From Zygnema cylindricum (lineage: Eukaryota; Streptophyta; Zygnematophyceae; Zygnematales; Zygnemataceae), in assembly GCA_037447655.1 (NCBI GenBank), contig JBBHKE010002802.1, forward strand, positions 64,001 through 92,638: 28,638 bases of DNA. Direction: 5' to 3'. Below the pieces are notes generated by a model, which did no database searches, was not told the DNA's origin, and worked only from the letters and a program-made list of their open reading frames with translations. Shown piece after piece: positions 16,229 to 25,969 of the stretch. Each line of letters starts with the position of its first letter. Position 1 is the stretch's first letter. Position numbers and translations under genes: made by a program.

Positions 16229-17274
16229 TATATAGTTCGGCATGCCAAGGATGACAGCCTGTTCCGTTCCTTGTATAACGAGATGACGGAATTTTAGTAA
16301 AACGGGATAAACCGTACATTTGTACCAGATGAACCGTACAGTTATTGAAGATAGTTATCGAACCGGTGGTATCGCGATAAAAATTTGATAGTATCGATTT
16401 TTCATCGCGATAACACCAATACAAATATATCGTTCAAATATATCGATTATCGGTAGGCCAAAAAAAGGGGCATATCGGTTATCGACAACTACAGTAGCTA
16501 CCGAAACACAACACTTTAATTTTTTGCTCTTGCTCGCCTGAGAAAGTATATAAAGCACACAAAAAATATAATACTTTAGCGTACCGTACGGACTTAAAAG
16601 TTCACGTCAGAGTCGTCATCGCTTCACACCCTACAAACGCTAGCCAACAAAATTGTAAGATCGTAGATGCGCCAGGTTTCCCATAATCGGATGACGTAGG
16701 GAATTGTTTAGCATAGTTCTTCACACCGTTTAGTGCAAACAATTCAATTGCGACGAATTATACGTAACGAACGCATTGAACTATTTGAAAAAATCGTAAA
16801 AATCGTTAATGAATTTTCGTCGTTACTATTCCGTACATGTAAACAAAAATGAATTCTACATATACCGCAGTTTGTACAATTTCCGTATAGTTCCTGTCTC
16901 TTTTCGTCATTGTGTGTACATTTTCGGTACAATTCTGTACGTTTCCCCTAAAAATTTTGTTCAGTTTACAGGACAAAAAGTACTACGAAGTGCAACGTAT
17001 CTTTTCGTCAAAGTCCGTACTTTTTTCGTACAAAACCATACATTTACAGTAAAATACCGTACTATTTCCGTAAATTGTCCATTCAGTTTACCGGACAGAA
17101 AGTTCATCGCGATTTTTTGCGATTTTTTCAACAGTCACGAATTATACGTAGCAATCGGAAAAAAGGAAAAAATCGCACGATTTGAACAACAACGTTGTTT
17201 TGCAAACTTGCGGAAAAGTACAGTACCAATTAAACTCGTAAAAAAACGCGTATAATATGGCGTGCCCCAACACA
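16229..17274. repeat. Non-coding repeat DNA rich in cgata/tatcgat and ccgtac words
   Basis: 16340-16512 resembles the right half of the hAT-like MITE at 20183-20523, ending in the same c.aaacacaacact words, and contains a long hairpin (16365-16417). From 16737 to 17160 two partial copies of a ~390-base unit recur: aattatacgtaacg/aattatacgtagca, and cagtttacaggaca/cagtttaccggaca. The 148-codon frame at 16809-17255 lies in this repeat and has no recognisable motif. No gene supported. Confidence 0.5.
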
Positions 17275-17279
17275 CCACG
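17275..17279. repeat. Target-site duplication CCACG, left copy
   Basis: Repeated at 18497-18501, exactly flanking the LTR between them. Confidence 0.88.
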
Positions 17280-18496
17280 TGTTGGTTTTTGAAAAGTTAG
17301 TTTCGTGCGCACACGACGTTTTGTGCGTGCGCGTGGTCGCGAGCGTATTTAATTACCGAAAGTAATGTGGTGGTTCGAATGGTTTGCGGATTGGGGGAGT
17401 AGATGTACGAGGAAAATTAAAGGGACGTGAAGAAGTAATTAAGTGGCGGGGAATGCGTTGGGAAATGGACGGCAGATCGCGTAGCGATCCGATTTGAAAT
17501 ATTCGAAATATTGAAAATGTACGTTTCCCGTACGGAACGTAATTTGGCAAGCGGCCTCTATGGCGAAGGACGTGCTTACGGTACAGGCAAGATTTGGATA
17601 GAATGACGTCGTTTTGTCTAAGTGTACTTTGGAACCACGCGGCACGACATCGTCGGTGCCGAATAAGAGCTACGGACGGCGGAAAAATGCCGCCGTTATT
17701 TTTCAACAAGTGGGACGCGAAATCGCGTCCATCACATTATATTTATTTTGGACGGTCAAGATTCGTTCGATGGAATTCTTAAGGTTTGTAGCGGCGCCGT
17801 CAGTTTGGTCATTTTGGTGAGGGACGCGAAATCGCATCCATCATAAGATATTTATTCTGGACGGTCCAGATTCGTTCGATGAAATTAGAAAGGTTTGTAA
17901 ATATTTGCAACAATGTTTTGTCCTATGTGTATTAGGTATTAGTGTATATCTATTCATTCTGACACGTCACGAAGTATTCGGGTTACGTACGGCTGGTATG
18001 CCTCCGTACAGGTAGTAGTAACCTGTAGTGTATATTTGTAGGACTTACTCATTTTTAGACTTAGGAACTTTTGGACAGAAACTGTTTTCTGCTCCTTTTT
18101 GGGAATTTCATCTGAGAATTTCTCTCAGTTATATTGGCAGAATTATCTGAAATTTTGCATGTGTGTTCCTCCTTATATTGGAAATATTGTGGAAAATTTT
18201 TAGACCTAGTGTGTTTATGGTTTGCTTGGGGCTTCATTGTGAAGTTGGTCAAATTTATCAAAGTTCTGGCAGGCTGTTTTTCTGCAACTTTGACTGGGTG
18301 ATGTGGGAATTCTAGCTGGTATATTTATATGAGAATTTGTGGGAATACTTAGTGGCTTAGAAAATATCTGCTTGTGTAGTTTCAGCTTGGTTTGGTAATT
18401 CTGTAGAATTCTGAGTGGAATCAAAGTAGGCTGTTTTGGGGTAGTCTTTGGTGCTTCCGAGGGTACATTCATGGCTGAAAATGGCTATGAACAACA
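17280..18496 (+). mobile_element. Solo LTR of a third copia family (element D)
   Basis: 1217 bp from TGTTGG to GAACAACA with TGTTG/CAACA inverted ends and CCACG duplications on both sides. The 3' end reads atggctgaa...gaacaaca: an ATG at 18471 followed by 26 bases to the LTR end, so the start of Gag (M-A-E-N-G-Y-E-Q) is LTR-encoded, as in element A, whose LTR also ends gaacaaca. It includes two ~80-bp repeats, each led by a small hairpin (17713 and 17822). No internal region remains. Short frames within it are spurious. Confidence 0.85.
17711..17899 (+). repeat. Two tandem units with a GGACGCGA hairpin in LTR D
   Basis: Two units 109 bases apart share about 80 bases (gggacgcgaaatcgc...gacggtc.agattcgttcgatg...aggtttgta). 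In the first, GGACGCGA-aa-TCGCGTCC is a perfect inverted repeat; in the second one base of the right arm differs. Confidence 0.75.
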
Positions 18497-18557
18497 CCAC
18501 GTCGACGTCAAATTTTCTCTACATGGATAGAACAGACGTAAGATAAATTTATCACTA

Positions 18558-19088
18558 CACCGCGAATCGTAATTAGCATCCTATACGCTAATTCTGTCAC
18601 CCCTAATTTTGACTCTATCACACTAATAATTCTAAATTATTTTTTTCATTATTTAAGGTACTTTTTGAATCAGCGTTAACAACTCTAATGTAGTTCCGTT
18701 TTAGATAGTGTGGCGTTATGGTCGGTGTCTGACCGTGCAAAATTATGCTATATTAATTAGAAAAGTACTTTATTAACTAAAAAAGTACAAAAAATGATTT
18801 AATACAGGTCGTTATCATGTAACTGCATTTTCACAAGCCGCGTAATGCAACGTCATAATGACCTGAAACTGTACGTTTTGTCAGATTCTGTACGTATACC
18901 TAATTTACAGTAGAGATATTCAGCTCGGATAATTATTACGGCAAGAAACCCAAATTAGAGCTATTGATAAATTAGATTTTTTTTTTTTTGAAAAGGGTTG
19001 ATTACCCAAATTAGAGTTAATAACTCTAATTATTTTTTTTCATTTTTTTACTCTAATTATTTCTTTACTCTAATTACGATTCGCGGTG
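18558..19088. mobile_element. MITE with 19-bp perfect terminal inverted repeats, TA-flanked
   Basis: Left end CACCGCGAATCGTAATTAG (18558-18576), right end its exact reverse complement (19070-19088). TA lies directly outside both ends (18556-18557 and 19089-19090), as for Tc1/mariner-type elements. The interior (531 bp in all) is AT-rich with repeated ctctaatta words near the right end and no coding potential, so it would depend on a transposase elsewhere. Confidence 0.82.
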
Positions 19089-19144
19089 TACTGTACTTGC
19101 GTCAGAGTACAATACTTTTTATTGAGGCTGTGCTGATGTAACCG

Positions 19145-19790
19145 ATACTTCGAAGTGGTACTTTGTATTTTAGTGAAGACTCTCCGTACCACTTTTCAGA
19201 GCGTTCCAATGTGCTAAAATGAACTTAAAATCTTCTTCTTTTTATTTAAATAAAATCGTTACTTTGGAATGTGACGGTTCAGACGTGGGTAAAACCTGTG
19301 CCAGTTGTAGACGACTACAAAACTTGCGACAAAGTCTACAAAAATAGCGACGGTTGAAGACATTTAATGTAGTTTTGTGTGACATTGTAGATGTTTATGG
19401 TTTGTGACATTGTGACGTAGTGCTCGCTTGTGATAGTGTCAACGCCACTAATTTTGAAACTTTTCGGCTTGGCTCCCCGATTTTGATTTTTAGTCTTTTC
19501 TCACTTGATCCGTCATAAAACTGTTGTTCTTTGGTCTAAAATAGACCGCAGAAGCAACCCAAACTATCATGCAAGAAGCTAAGCGAAGCTAGGCCAATGA
19601 ACAATCATTTGAAATGCATCCTCCATTTAACATACAACAACATTTAGGTGGCATAGACTTTTGCAAAGCACCCATGAGTGAAAGTCGAGGTTCAAGACCC
19701 TTGCAATCTTTTTCCAAACATCTGTGTGATGGGCAAGAAAAAAAAATAGCGTGTACTCTTCCTCGTGCAAAAAAAATCATATTCGTGTGG
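19145..19790. repeat. Dispersed repeat, copy 1
   Basis: Matches 19990-21010 in the same order: the gtggtacttt..attttagtga segment, the cgttccaatgt segment, the tagcgacggttg segment, the cttttcg.c.tggct.cccgattt segment, the gtagacttttgcaaag segment and the gggcaagaaaaaaa.tagcgtgtactct segment. No reading frame is convincing. It may be an old non-autonomous element; class unknown. Confidence 0.65.
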
Positions 19791-20182
19791 CACGTGGCTG
19801 AACGTTTTATCGTTCGTTGTTCATGCAATACTTTAACTAAAATCAGCCCTCAAAGTCATTTTGGTTAAATTTTCTAGATGAGCTAAGATCGCATGCCATG
19901 TGGGTCAAAAAGACTCGGTGCAAATTTATTTTTTAAGGGAAAAGACAAAAAAACCCGATACTTTACGACATTGGCACACCTTTTGCAAAGGTTTCCGTAT
20001 GTAACCAAAACTTTGATGTGGTACTTTGAATTTTAGTGAGGTTTCTCCGTACTTGCGAACCGTTCCAATGTTCAAAAATGATTTTTTAATCTAAAATGTG
20101 ACGGTCGTAGACGCGGGTAACAATTGTGACAGTTGTAGAGGACTTCAAGTCTTGCAACCATTGGTGATGTCTACAAAAACAC

Positions 20183-20523
20183 TAGTGTTGTGTATCAGTG
20201 AATTTCGTATCGGCGATAAGTTCAATAACCGATATATCGATTATTTTTGGTAATTACGATATATCGTTATTGGTAATTAAATCCCGATATATCAGTACTA
20301 ATAACCGATCATAGTTGATTATCGATGTAAACCCTCGGGAGAGGGGGGGGGCTCAACGCGGAGGGGGGCCTGGACATATTTTCTATGTAGGGAAACGAGA
20401 ATTTGAGTACGTAGCAGAGATCTATAAGTATGAAGTACAAATCGATATACGTATTGATTATCGATAGGTAGAAAAATATATACATATCAGGTATTGGTAA
20501 AAGGCTTCCGATTCACAACACTA
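20183..20523. mobile_element. hAT-like MITE with tatcgat-rich interior
   Basis: Ends TAGTGTTGTGTATCAG and CCGATTCACAACACTA are imperfect inverted repeats (13 of 16 match). Flanks are A-rich (aaaaacac / aaaaaata), compatible with a decayed 8-bp duplication. Copy 1 of the host repeat (around 19335-19350) shows the uninterrupted site ctacaaaaatagcgac. The interior has many cgatatatcga words and a G-rich patch at 20339-20370. Confidence 0.65.
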
Positions 20524-20655
20524 AAAAAATAGCGACGGTTGTATACGTCTAGTTTTTTGTGGCACTCTCGAATTGTACGGTTTTGTCACTAAAAAAATAG
20601 CGACGGTTGTATACGTCTAGTTTTTTGTGGCACTCTCGATGTGTACGGTTTTGTG
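20520..20655. repeat. 68-bp tandem duplication
   Basis: Two adjacent units (20520-20587, 20588-20655) differing at about two or three bases. The unit starts actaaaaaaatagcgacgg and ends at gtacggttttgt. Confidence 0.85.
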
Positions 20656-21010
20656 ATGTTGAGACTTCAAACTTACTTGTGAAGACCTCGAAGTCACAAA
20701 TCCCAGAACTTTTCGCCATGGCTTCCCGATTTTCTATTTTTATCTTTTCTTACTTGACATGCCATCAAACTACGCCCAAAGGTGATTTTTTTTTTAAGGG
20801 CTCTTTAATTCCATACCAACATTGGCGTGTTTTATTTTGAGGGAGAAGGAGAGAGGAACATTCTTGCGAGAGGGAGAGGCGTTGACAACGTAGACTTTTG
20901 CAAAGATCCTATGGATGAAAGTGGAGGCCCGAGATCCCCGCAAATTTTTTTCTGTACATGTGCGTGACGGGCAAGAAAAAAATAGCGTGTACTCTCCCTT
21001 GTGCAAAAAA

Positions 21011-21948
21011 AACACTATCACTTCTTAAAATGAAAAAATGACAATATTAGTATGAAATGAAAAAGCTCTAAAAAATAAAAAAAATAGTATCTTTGGGCTT
21101 AATTGGGCGACAGGTCGAGAAAGAAATGATAAATTAATAGAATCGGGAACCCATAGCAGAATGATCCAAAATTAATGACGTCGACGCTTGGTCAGCCCGT
21201 TGAACAACTTTGACTTGCGAAATATTGTAACAACCGGTTAAAAAAGTGTCGCGCTTGCGAACATCGAGCGTCATCAAAAAGACAACAATTCACACGGTCG
21301 GCCAAGGTTTCCGTAACCAAATTGCGCCAACCACACGTAAATAAAATTGCTGCGCGCAGTCATTTTCTCACTTCAGGTGAACTCCAATGTGAGAGCACAT
21401 AGTGGCATTAAACTTTGCCGCAAAAATGGAATCTAATCGCGAAGCGTTATGTTGAACATGGACGCAAAGTAAAGGATAACGTGATACAGATAAATTAACT
21501 AGCACCAAACGAAATAAACTTCATGCACGATAAGAAAACGGACCTGCTTATAAATATCGATGAAAATAAATGATAAAAACCGCGCGTGACCAAATCAAAC
21601 CACACTATTTACGATTCAATATTGATAGCGTGCTACACGTTTATTCTCATCATCGCAAATTTTGAACAACAAGTTCTACCTAGATGGGAAAAATTTAGGC
21701 GCATGTACGCAAAGTTTTGAAGTGCGAAGGGAAACTTTTAGTTGAACATTTACATCAGCGGACTTCATCATCGATATAACGTAACTTTTTTTATGTTTTT
21801 TGTATTTTGATATATCCTTCTAATTTTTTTTGAGAAACACTTCAGTGTAAACTATTAGGACAATGGTCAAACCCTCGTCTTTTTCAACAACAACTAATAA
21901 GTAGCAGTCGACGACTTATATGTCCATTTCGTGTTTGCGGGTATAAAA
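21011..21948. other. AT-rich stretch without recognisable features
   Basis: No coding frame, inverted repeat or strong similarity to other parts of the window is seen, apart from a weak echo of the dispersed repeat near 21300-21390 (aaggtttccgtaacc, ctccaatgtgag). Confidence 0.4.
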
Positions 21949-22016
21949 TGTAGAAACTAATGGTTTTATTAGTATTTTCTAGGTCTGAAAAGAAATATAG
22001 AAGTCGAGGCAGTCTA
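21949..22016 (+). repeat. Truncated LTR start of the element E family
   Basis: About 68 bases starting TGTAGAAAC match 7257-7322, the start of the solo LTR in element B, with about five or six differences. Similarity stops at the ATG of the MULE frame, so the rest of this LTR was lost or displaced. Confidence 0.8.
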
Positions 22017-22018
22017 TC

Positions 22019-22943
22019 ATGGCCCACTCTTTATGTAGAGGAATGGATTACGATGAGATAGAAAAAGCTAAACATTTTTTTAAGACTGGAGCAAAACCTA
22101 GACAAGTTGTGAGCTCTTTACGGTTAGGGAAAAAACCATGCTATGCAACAACTAAAGATATTTACAATTTACGACTAAAAATACGGAAACAAGAATTGAA
22201 TGATAAATCTTCTATTGTAGCTTTGATAATTGAATTGATAACTTTGAAGATGTTCGAGAACGAGTATGAGTTAGATGATGAACATTGCATCTCTCGTCTT
22301 TTTATACCACCAAAAACATCAATTACTATGCTAAAGAGAAAATATACATGTATTTAATTAGATTGTACATATAAAACAAATCAATTTAAGATGCGATTAT
22401 TACATGTAGTTGGGTTGTCTCTGAATAACAAAACTTTTAGTATATGTTTTGTTGTTTAGTGTTCAAAAAAATTAGAGGATTACAAGTGGGCTTTACAACA
22501 ATTAGTTAAGTTATTTCATAAAGACTCTCTTCCAGATGTATGTGTAACAGATAAAGAACTAGCATTAATGAATGCTTTAGAAATAGTATTTCCTGATACC
22601 CAAAAACTCCTTTGCCAATGGCACATTACTAAAAATGTCGTGGCTAAATGTAAACGTGATTTCAATGGGTCGGACAAAGAATGGGGGGGGTTTTTTTCGA
22701 ACATCGAAAGAAGTGGTAAAATCAAAGTTCAAGGACAAATTTGTGGTGTTGTGGGAAAAGTGTAGCACCCTACTTTATGAGAATAAAATAATATTGTCAT
22801 ATTTGGAAGAAATATGGTTTCCTTGGAAAGAGTGTTTTGTGAATGCATAGGCACACCGTTGTCTCCACCTAGGTGGTAAATCCACATCTCGAATTGAGGG
22901 GGCTCATGCCATGCTGAAGTCTTATTTGCAAACCTACTGGTGA
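22019..22943 (+). pseudogene. MULE-type transposase relic
   Basis: DDE transposase of the Mutator-like superfamily, which excises and integrates DNA transposons. The 112-codon first frame (22019-22357) has the family's N-terminal segment (T-G-A-K-P-R-Q-V, then D-I-Y-N-L-R). In the next frame follow L-D-C-T-Y-K-T-N (first acid), a TAG near 22457, V-T-D-K-E-L-A-L-M-N (second acid, about 22548-22577), and F-P-D-T-Q-K-L-L-C-Q-W-H-I. A frameshift at the G/T run near 22683 leads to W-F-P-W-K-E-C-F-V-N-A and, after a TAG at 22848-22850, S-R-I-E-G-A-H-A-M-L-K-S-Y-L-Q. No N-terminal zinc-binding domain is seen. The ATG at 22019 sits on a junction with LTR DNA and may not be the original start. Terminal repeats not found. 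Confidence 0.82.
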
Positions 22944-23139
22944 ATTTTTGATTAGATTTTTTATTTTTTCACTTTTTGTATGTTCATTTTTGTTTAACTG
23001 ATTTTTTCATCATTGTTCTCCATATAAGATTTAAATTATTCTTTTGATTTTTATTGAATTAAACATGTAACAAAGATATAATCATCATTGACCAATCACT
23101 GTGGATTGATACATATTTGGTCATATAATTCAACTTTCG

Positions 23140-23360
23140 TACTATTAATGGTGATTAAATGAATAAACTATGCACGTTATTGATAGTGGTCAATCGAATG
23201 GAATCTTTAATAAATTTATGGTCGAATGAAGACTATGTATACTAATAATGGTCGTTGATCTAGAATCCACACTAGTAATGGTAATTTGAAAAATGTTATC
23301 CACATTGATAGTGGTAATTTAATTAATGAAATCTGTAGTCATTGTGGTGTCAAACAAATA
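23140..23360. repeat. Degenerate ~33-bp tandem repeat after the MULE relic
   Basis: About six or seven rough copies of a unit resembling attgatagtggtaatt...atccac (near 23149, 23184, 23240, 23272, 23304 and 23336). The 200 bases before it (22944-23140) are AT-rich and featureless. Confidence 0.5.
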
Positions 23361-23365
23361 TAAGT

Positions 23366-24393
23366 TGTTGAAAAAGGTATTTTCTAGTTTTCTACTTATG
23401 TTAGTCTGTACTAGCTCTTCTTAAGTCCTCACACTTGTCGAAGTCTCTGAAGACTTGAGACGGCCATGGCTGCCTTAGGCAGACAAGAAGATAGACCAAG
23501 GGAGCAGGAGGAATAGCCCTTTGCAAAAGATAGGCAGACCAAGGGAGCAGGAGGAATGGCCCTTTGCAAAAGATAGGCAGTCAGACTATGATTTGATCCC
23601 AGGTCTTACAAGATGACTGCCGTACAGAGTAGCCGTCTGTTGTATCCATTAGGTCTTTGATCAAGTGTTACACACATGGGGTACGATTCATATTTAAAGA
23701 TGTACTCATGGAAGTATTCCATTTAACGGATTACAGGTCGAAAAGTACATAGGACCAGCTCAGATGCACGATATAAACTGAACGCACAAAATGAACAAAA
23801 CAACATTTACCTGAACAAAAAGGAATAAATGTCAGTTTTGGATCGGGCGGATCCCATTAGAGCTCATGTACCGGAGTGAAAATTTGGCGGTTTATAAGGG
23901 CGACATCATCGGATGACACGTGGCAAGATATCAGTGGGTAGCGGATATTATAGGGAGAGGAACCATGGCTCCAGATCTGACAGGAGTCAGCGGGACGGCC
24001 ATGCCATACCATGGTCGTACAAGAAGTACAGCAGCATCTGTACCTTCTTGTACTGTAGAGTCTTTTGATTGGTTATGTACATCAATAGTAGGGGGTTCAG
24101 GGAGGAATCTAGGACTTAGGACTTAGTAAGTTTGGGGCGCCTATGTCTGAGAGTGCTTATGTATAAATAGACCATCTTTGGTGAGCTATAACTAACTCCT
24201 CAAGGGAGCAAATTCAAAGATTTCTTTTGCGTCTAACTCAAGGGAGTCGCACCCTCAGAGGGATGAGGTTGGTCAGAATATTTGTCAAATTGGGTGGCAC
24301 TTAGTCAGTGGGAAAATCAAAAGGGAAAATATTATCCTAGAGGCTTTTTATAAGCTGCATATTATGTGGGCCAATTGAGGCCACATAATTTTA
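23366..24393 (+). repeat. 5' LTR of element E
   Basis: Diverged copy of the solo LTR at 7257-8308, starting near tgttgaaaaagg and ending cataatttta directly before a primer-binding site. It contains a TATA box (tataaata, 24162-24169) and a 46-bp tandem duplication (about 23489-23580). The LTR-embedded gag start of the family has decayed here: ATG reads ATT and an in-frame TAA follows. Frames within it are not genes. Confidence 0.82.
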
Positions 24394-24408
24394 GGTTATG
24401 AGCCCACC
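24394..24408 (+). other. Primer-binding site of element E (half-tRNA, initiator Met)
   Basis: GGTTATGAGCCCACC directly after the LTR. Only one base (A for G) departs from complementarity to the plant initiator tRNA-Met anticodon arm over the first 14. Same priming mode as element A. Confidence 0.8.
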
Positions 24409-25320
24409 CTCTACGGTGCCAATTTTCAATATAACAGGTTTCATATAAAAGGAGACTATGATGAAAGGTGCACTTTTTATAAAACGTCTATGGGACATTG
24501 TAAATGGTCGTGTGCCACGACCATTTGCAAATCTAGGAGTCCCACCATGTTTTAGAGGACTCAGATTCTCAAGGGGATCTGACCAGAGAGAGGAGATAAA
24601 TGATGACGGAGAAAGCATTGTGTGGGATTAAGTCAAGGAGAAGGGAAAGGAAAATCTCACACCAATAGCTACTGGATGTATACCGGTTGGAGCTGTTCCA
24701 AAAACAAAGGCGAATGATACTAAAATCAGGGATTACAACAACACGGTGGCAACTCATTTTATTCCCATGAATCTTCCTCAAGCAGTTGCTACTCCTCACA
24801 TCAATGTGGTCAAGTCAGCCGATATATGGGAGGTTGTTGTAAACATTTACAGGAGTGAAACGATTAAGCAGCAACAGTAGGCTGATCACAAGTTGCAAGC
24901 ATATGCCTACAAAGGAGGAAAAATGCTTGATTTTTGTAATGATCTCTCCGGGTTGTTTATGGAGTTGGAGAGTGCTGGGAAGCAAGAGATCGAGAAAGAA
25001 AAGGTGAATACTTTACTCGTGAAGCTGCCGAATGATTATCAAAATATTGTTAGCAGAGTACAAGATCTTCCGAACAATCGATCGGTCTAAAATTCTGTTG
25101 TTGGGATGATTCTAGTCCGGGAAAAATACAATTGAGATTTTGAGGGGAGGTAAGAGTGTTCAAGCATCGGCTGCAAGAACTAACTAGAGGAATAACGATT
25201 CCTAAAAACCTTAAGGAATTATAGTGCAAAAGGTAAGGGAAACCAATCTGGTGGATTTGGATCTAGGCCTCGGCTTTGTCACTTTTGCAAGACGTCATGA
25301 CATTACATGGCGGAGGGTAC
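24409..25320 (+). pseudogene. gag: Gag relic of element E
   Basis: The frame crosses the primer-binding site as V-M-S-P-P, then gives P-I-F-N-I-T-G-F, where element A has P-I-F-S-E-D-K-Y. Further on comes the copia Gag region (A-D-I-W-E-V-V-V, L-F-M-E-L-E-S-A-G-K, V-K-L-P-N-D-Y-Q-N-I-V), and at about 25275 a damaged zinc knuckle (L-C-H-F-C-K-T, then a stop). Many stops. The best open piece is 24893-25090. Non-functional; assigned by order and motifs. Confidence 0.75.
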
Positions 25321-25390
25321 TAGATTGACTGAGCTGAGAAATAAAAAAGGACAGATCGTTGGATTTGGTGAAGGAAAGAAGTAGGCACTT

Positions 25391-25729
25391 GTGACAACAC
25401 AAGTCAAGGGAGATGATAATGAGGATTCTGAGGAGGATGACGGAGAACTTCTACTCAACGAGCAGCTGGAGATGAAGGTCGCGACAGAGATTCTAAGGAA
25501 GCACAAGCGTGCCTTCGGCGGAGTGAAAGAAGCTCCCGAAGAAGGTTGGATTATTGACTCAGGTACCTCTATGCACATGTGTAGAGAGAAACATATGTTT
25601 ACTAAAATGAGAATGATCCCTATTGTAGAGGTAAAGAATAGGGATGGGAGAGTAGTAACCACTAACTTGGTGGAATCTGTGGATCTGAAAGTCTTAGTAG
25701 AAGGTAAGACATCAAGAGTCACTTTTTAA
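25391..25729 (+). pseudogene. pol: Protease part of element E
   Basis: A 112-codon open piece: an acidic linker (D-D-N-E-D-S-E-E-D-D) and then the protease active site W-I-I-D-S-G-T-S-M-H-M at about 25549-25581. After the stop at 25727 the same product continues (V-L-F-I-P-Q-V-N-K-N-L). This matches the protease region of element A in content and order. A ~36-base tandem duplication follows at about 25877-25946 (tt.agctgaatttgagtaatga twice). Confidence 0.8.
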
Positions 25730-25969
25730 GATGTTCTTTTCATTCCACAGGTGAACAAAAACCTTGTCTCTACATCAGTTTTAGATGATAAAGGTTTTGA
25801 GACTAGTACCAAGAAAGGAGTCTTTACATCTAGCTAAGAGGATAAAGTATACTTCACAGCTGAAAAAGGTAGCAAAAAAATGTTTCAGCTGAATTTGAGT
25901 AATGAAGAAAAAAAATGTTTTAGCTGAATTTGAGTAATGAAAAGAAGGGAGTTTACTATGCTGGTGTAA

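Larger units (their letters stand above)
19990..21010. repeat. Dispersed repeat, copy 2 (interrupted by a MITE)
   Basis: Diverged second copy of 19145-19790, lengthened by the insertion at 20183-20523 and by a 68-bp tandem duplication. No gene seen. Confidence 0.65.

Noticed and set aside
16809-17255. 148-codon plus-strand frame
   Set aside because: Low-complexity F/V/Y/R-rich translation over a tandem-repeat region, no domain recognised, no support for expression.
17711-17899. CRISPR-like or satellite array
   Set aside because: Only two units, both inside a bounded LTR with target duplications.
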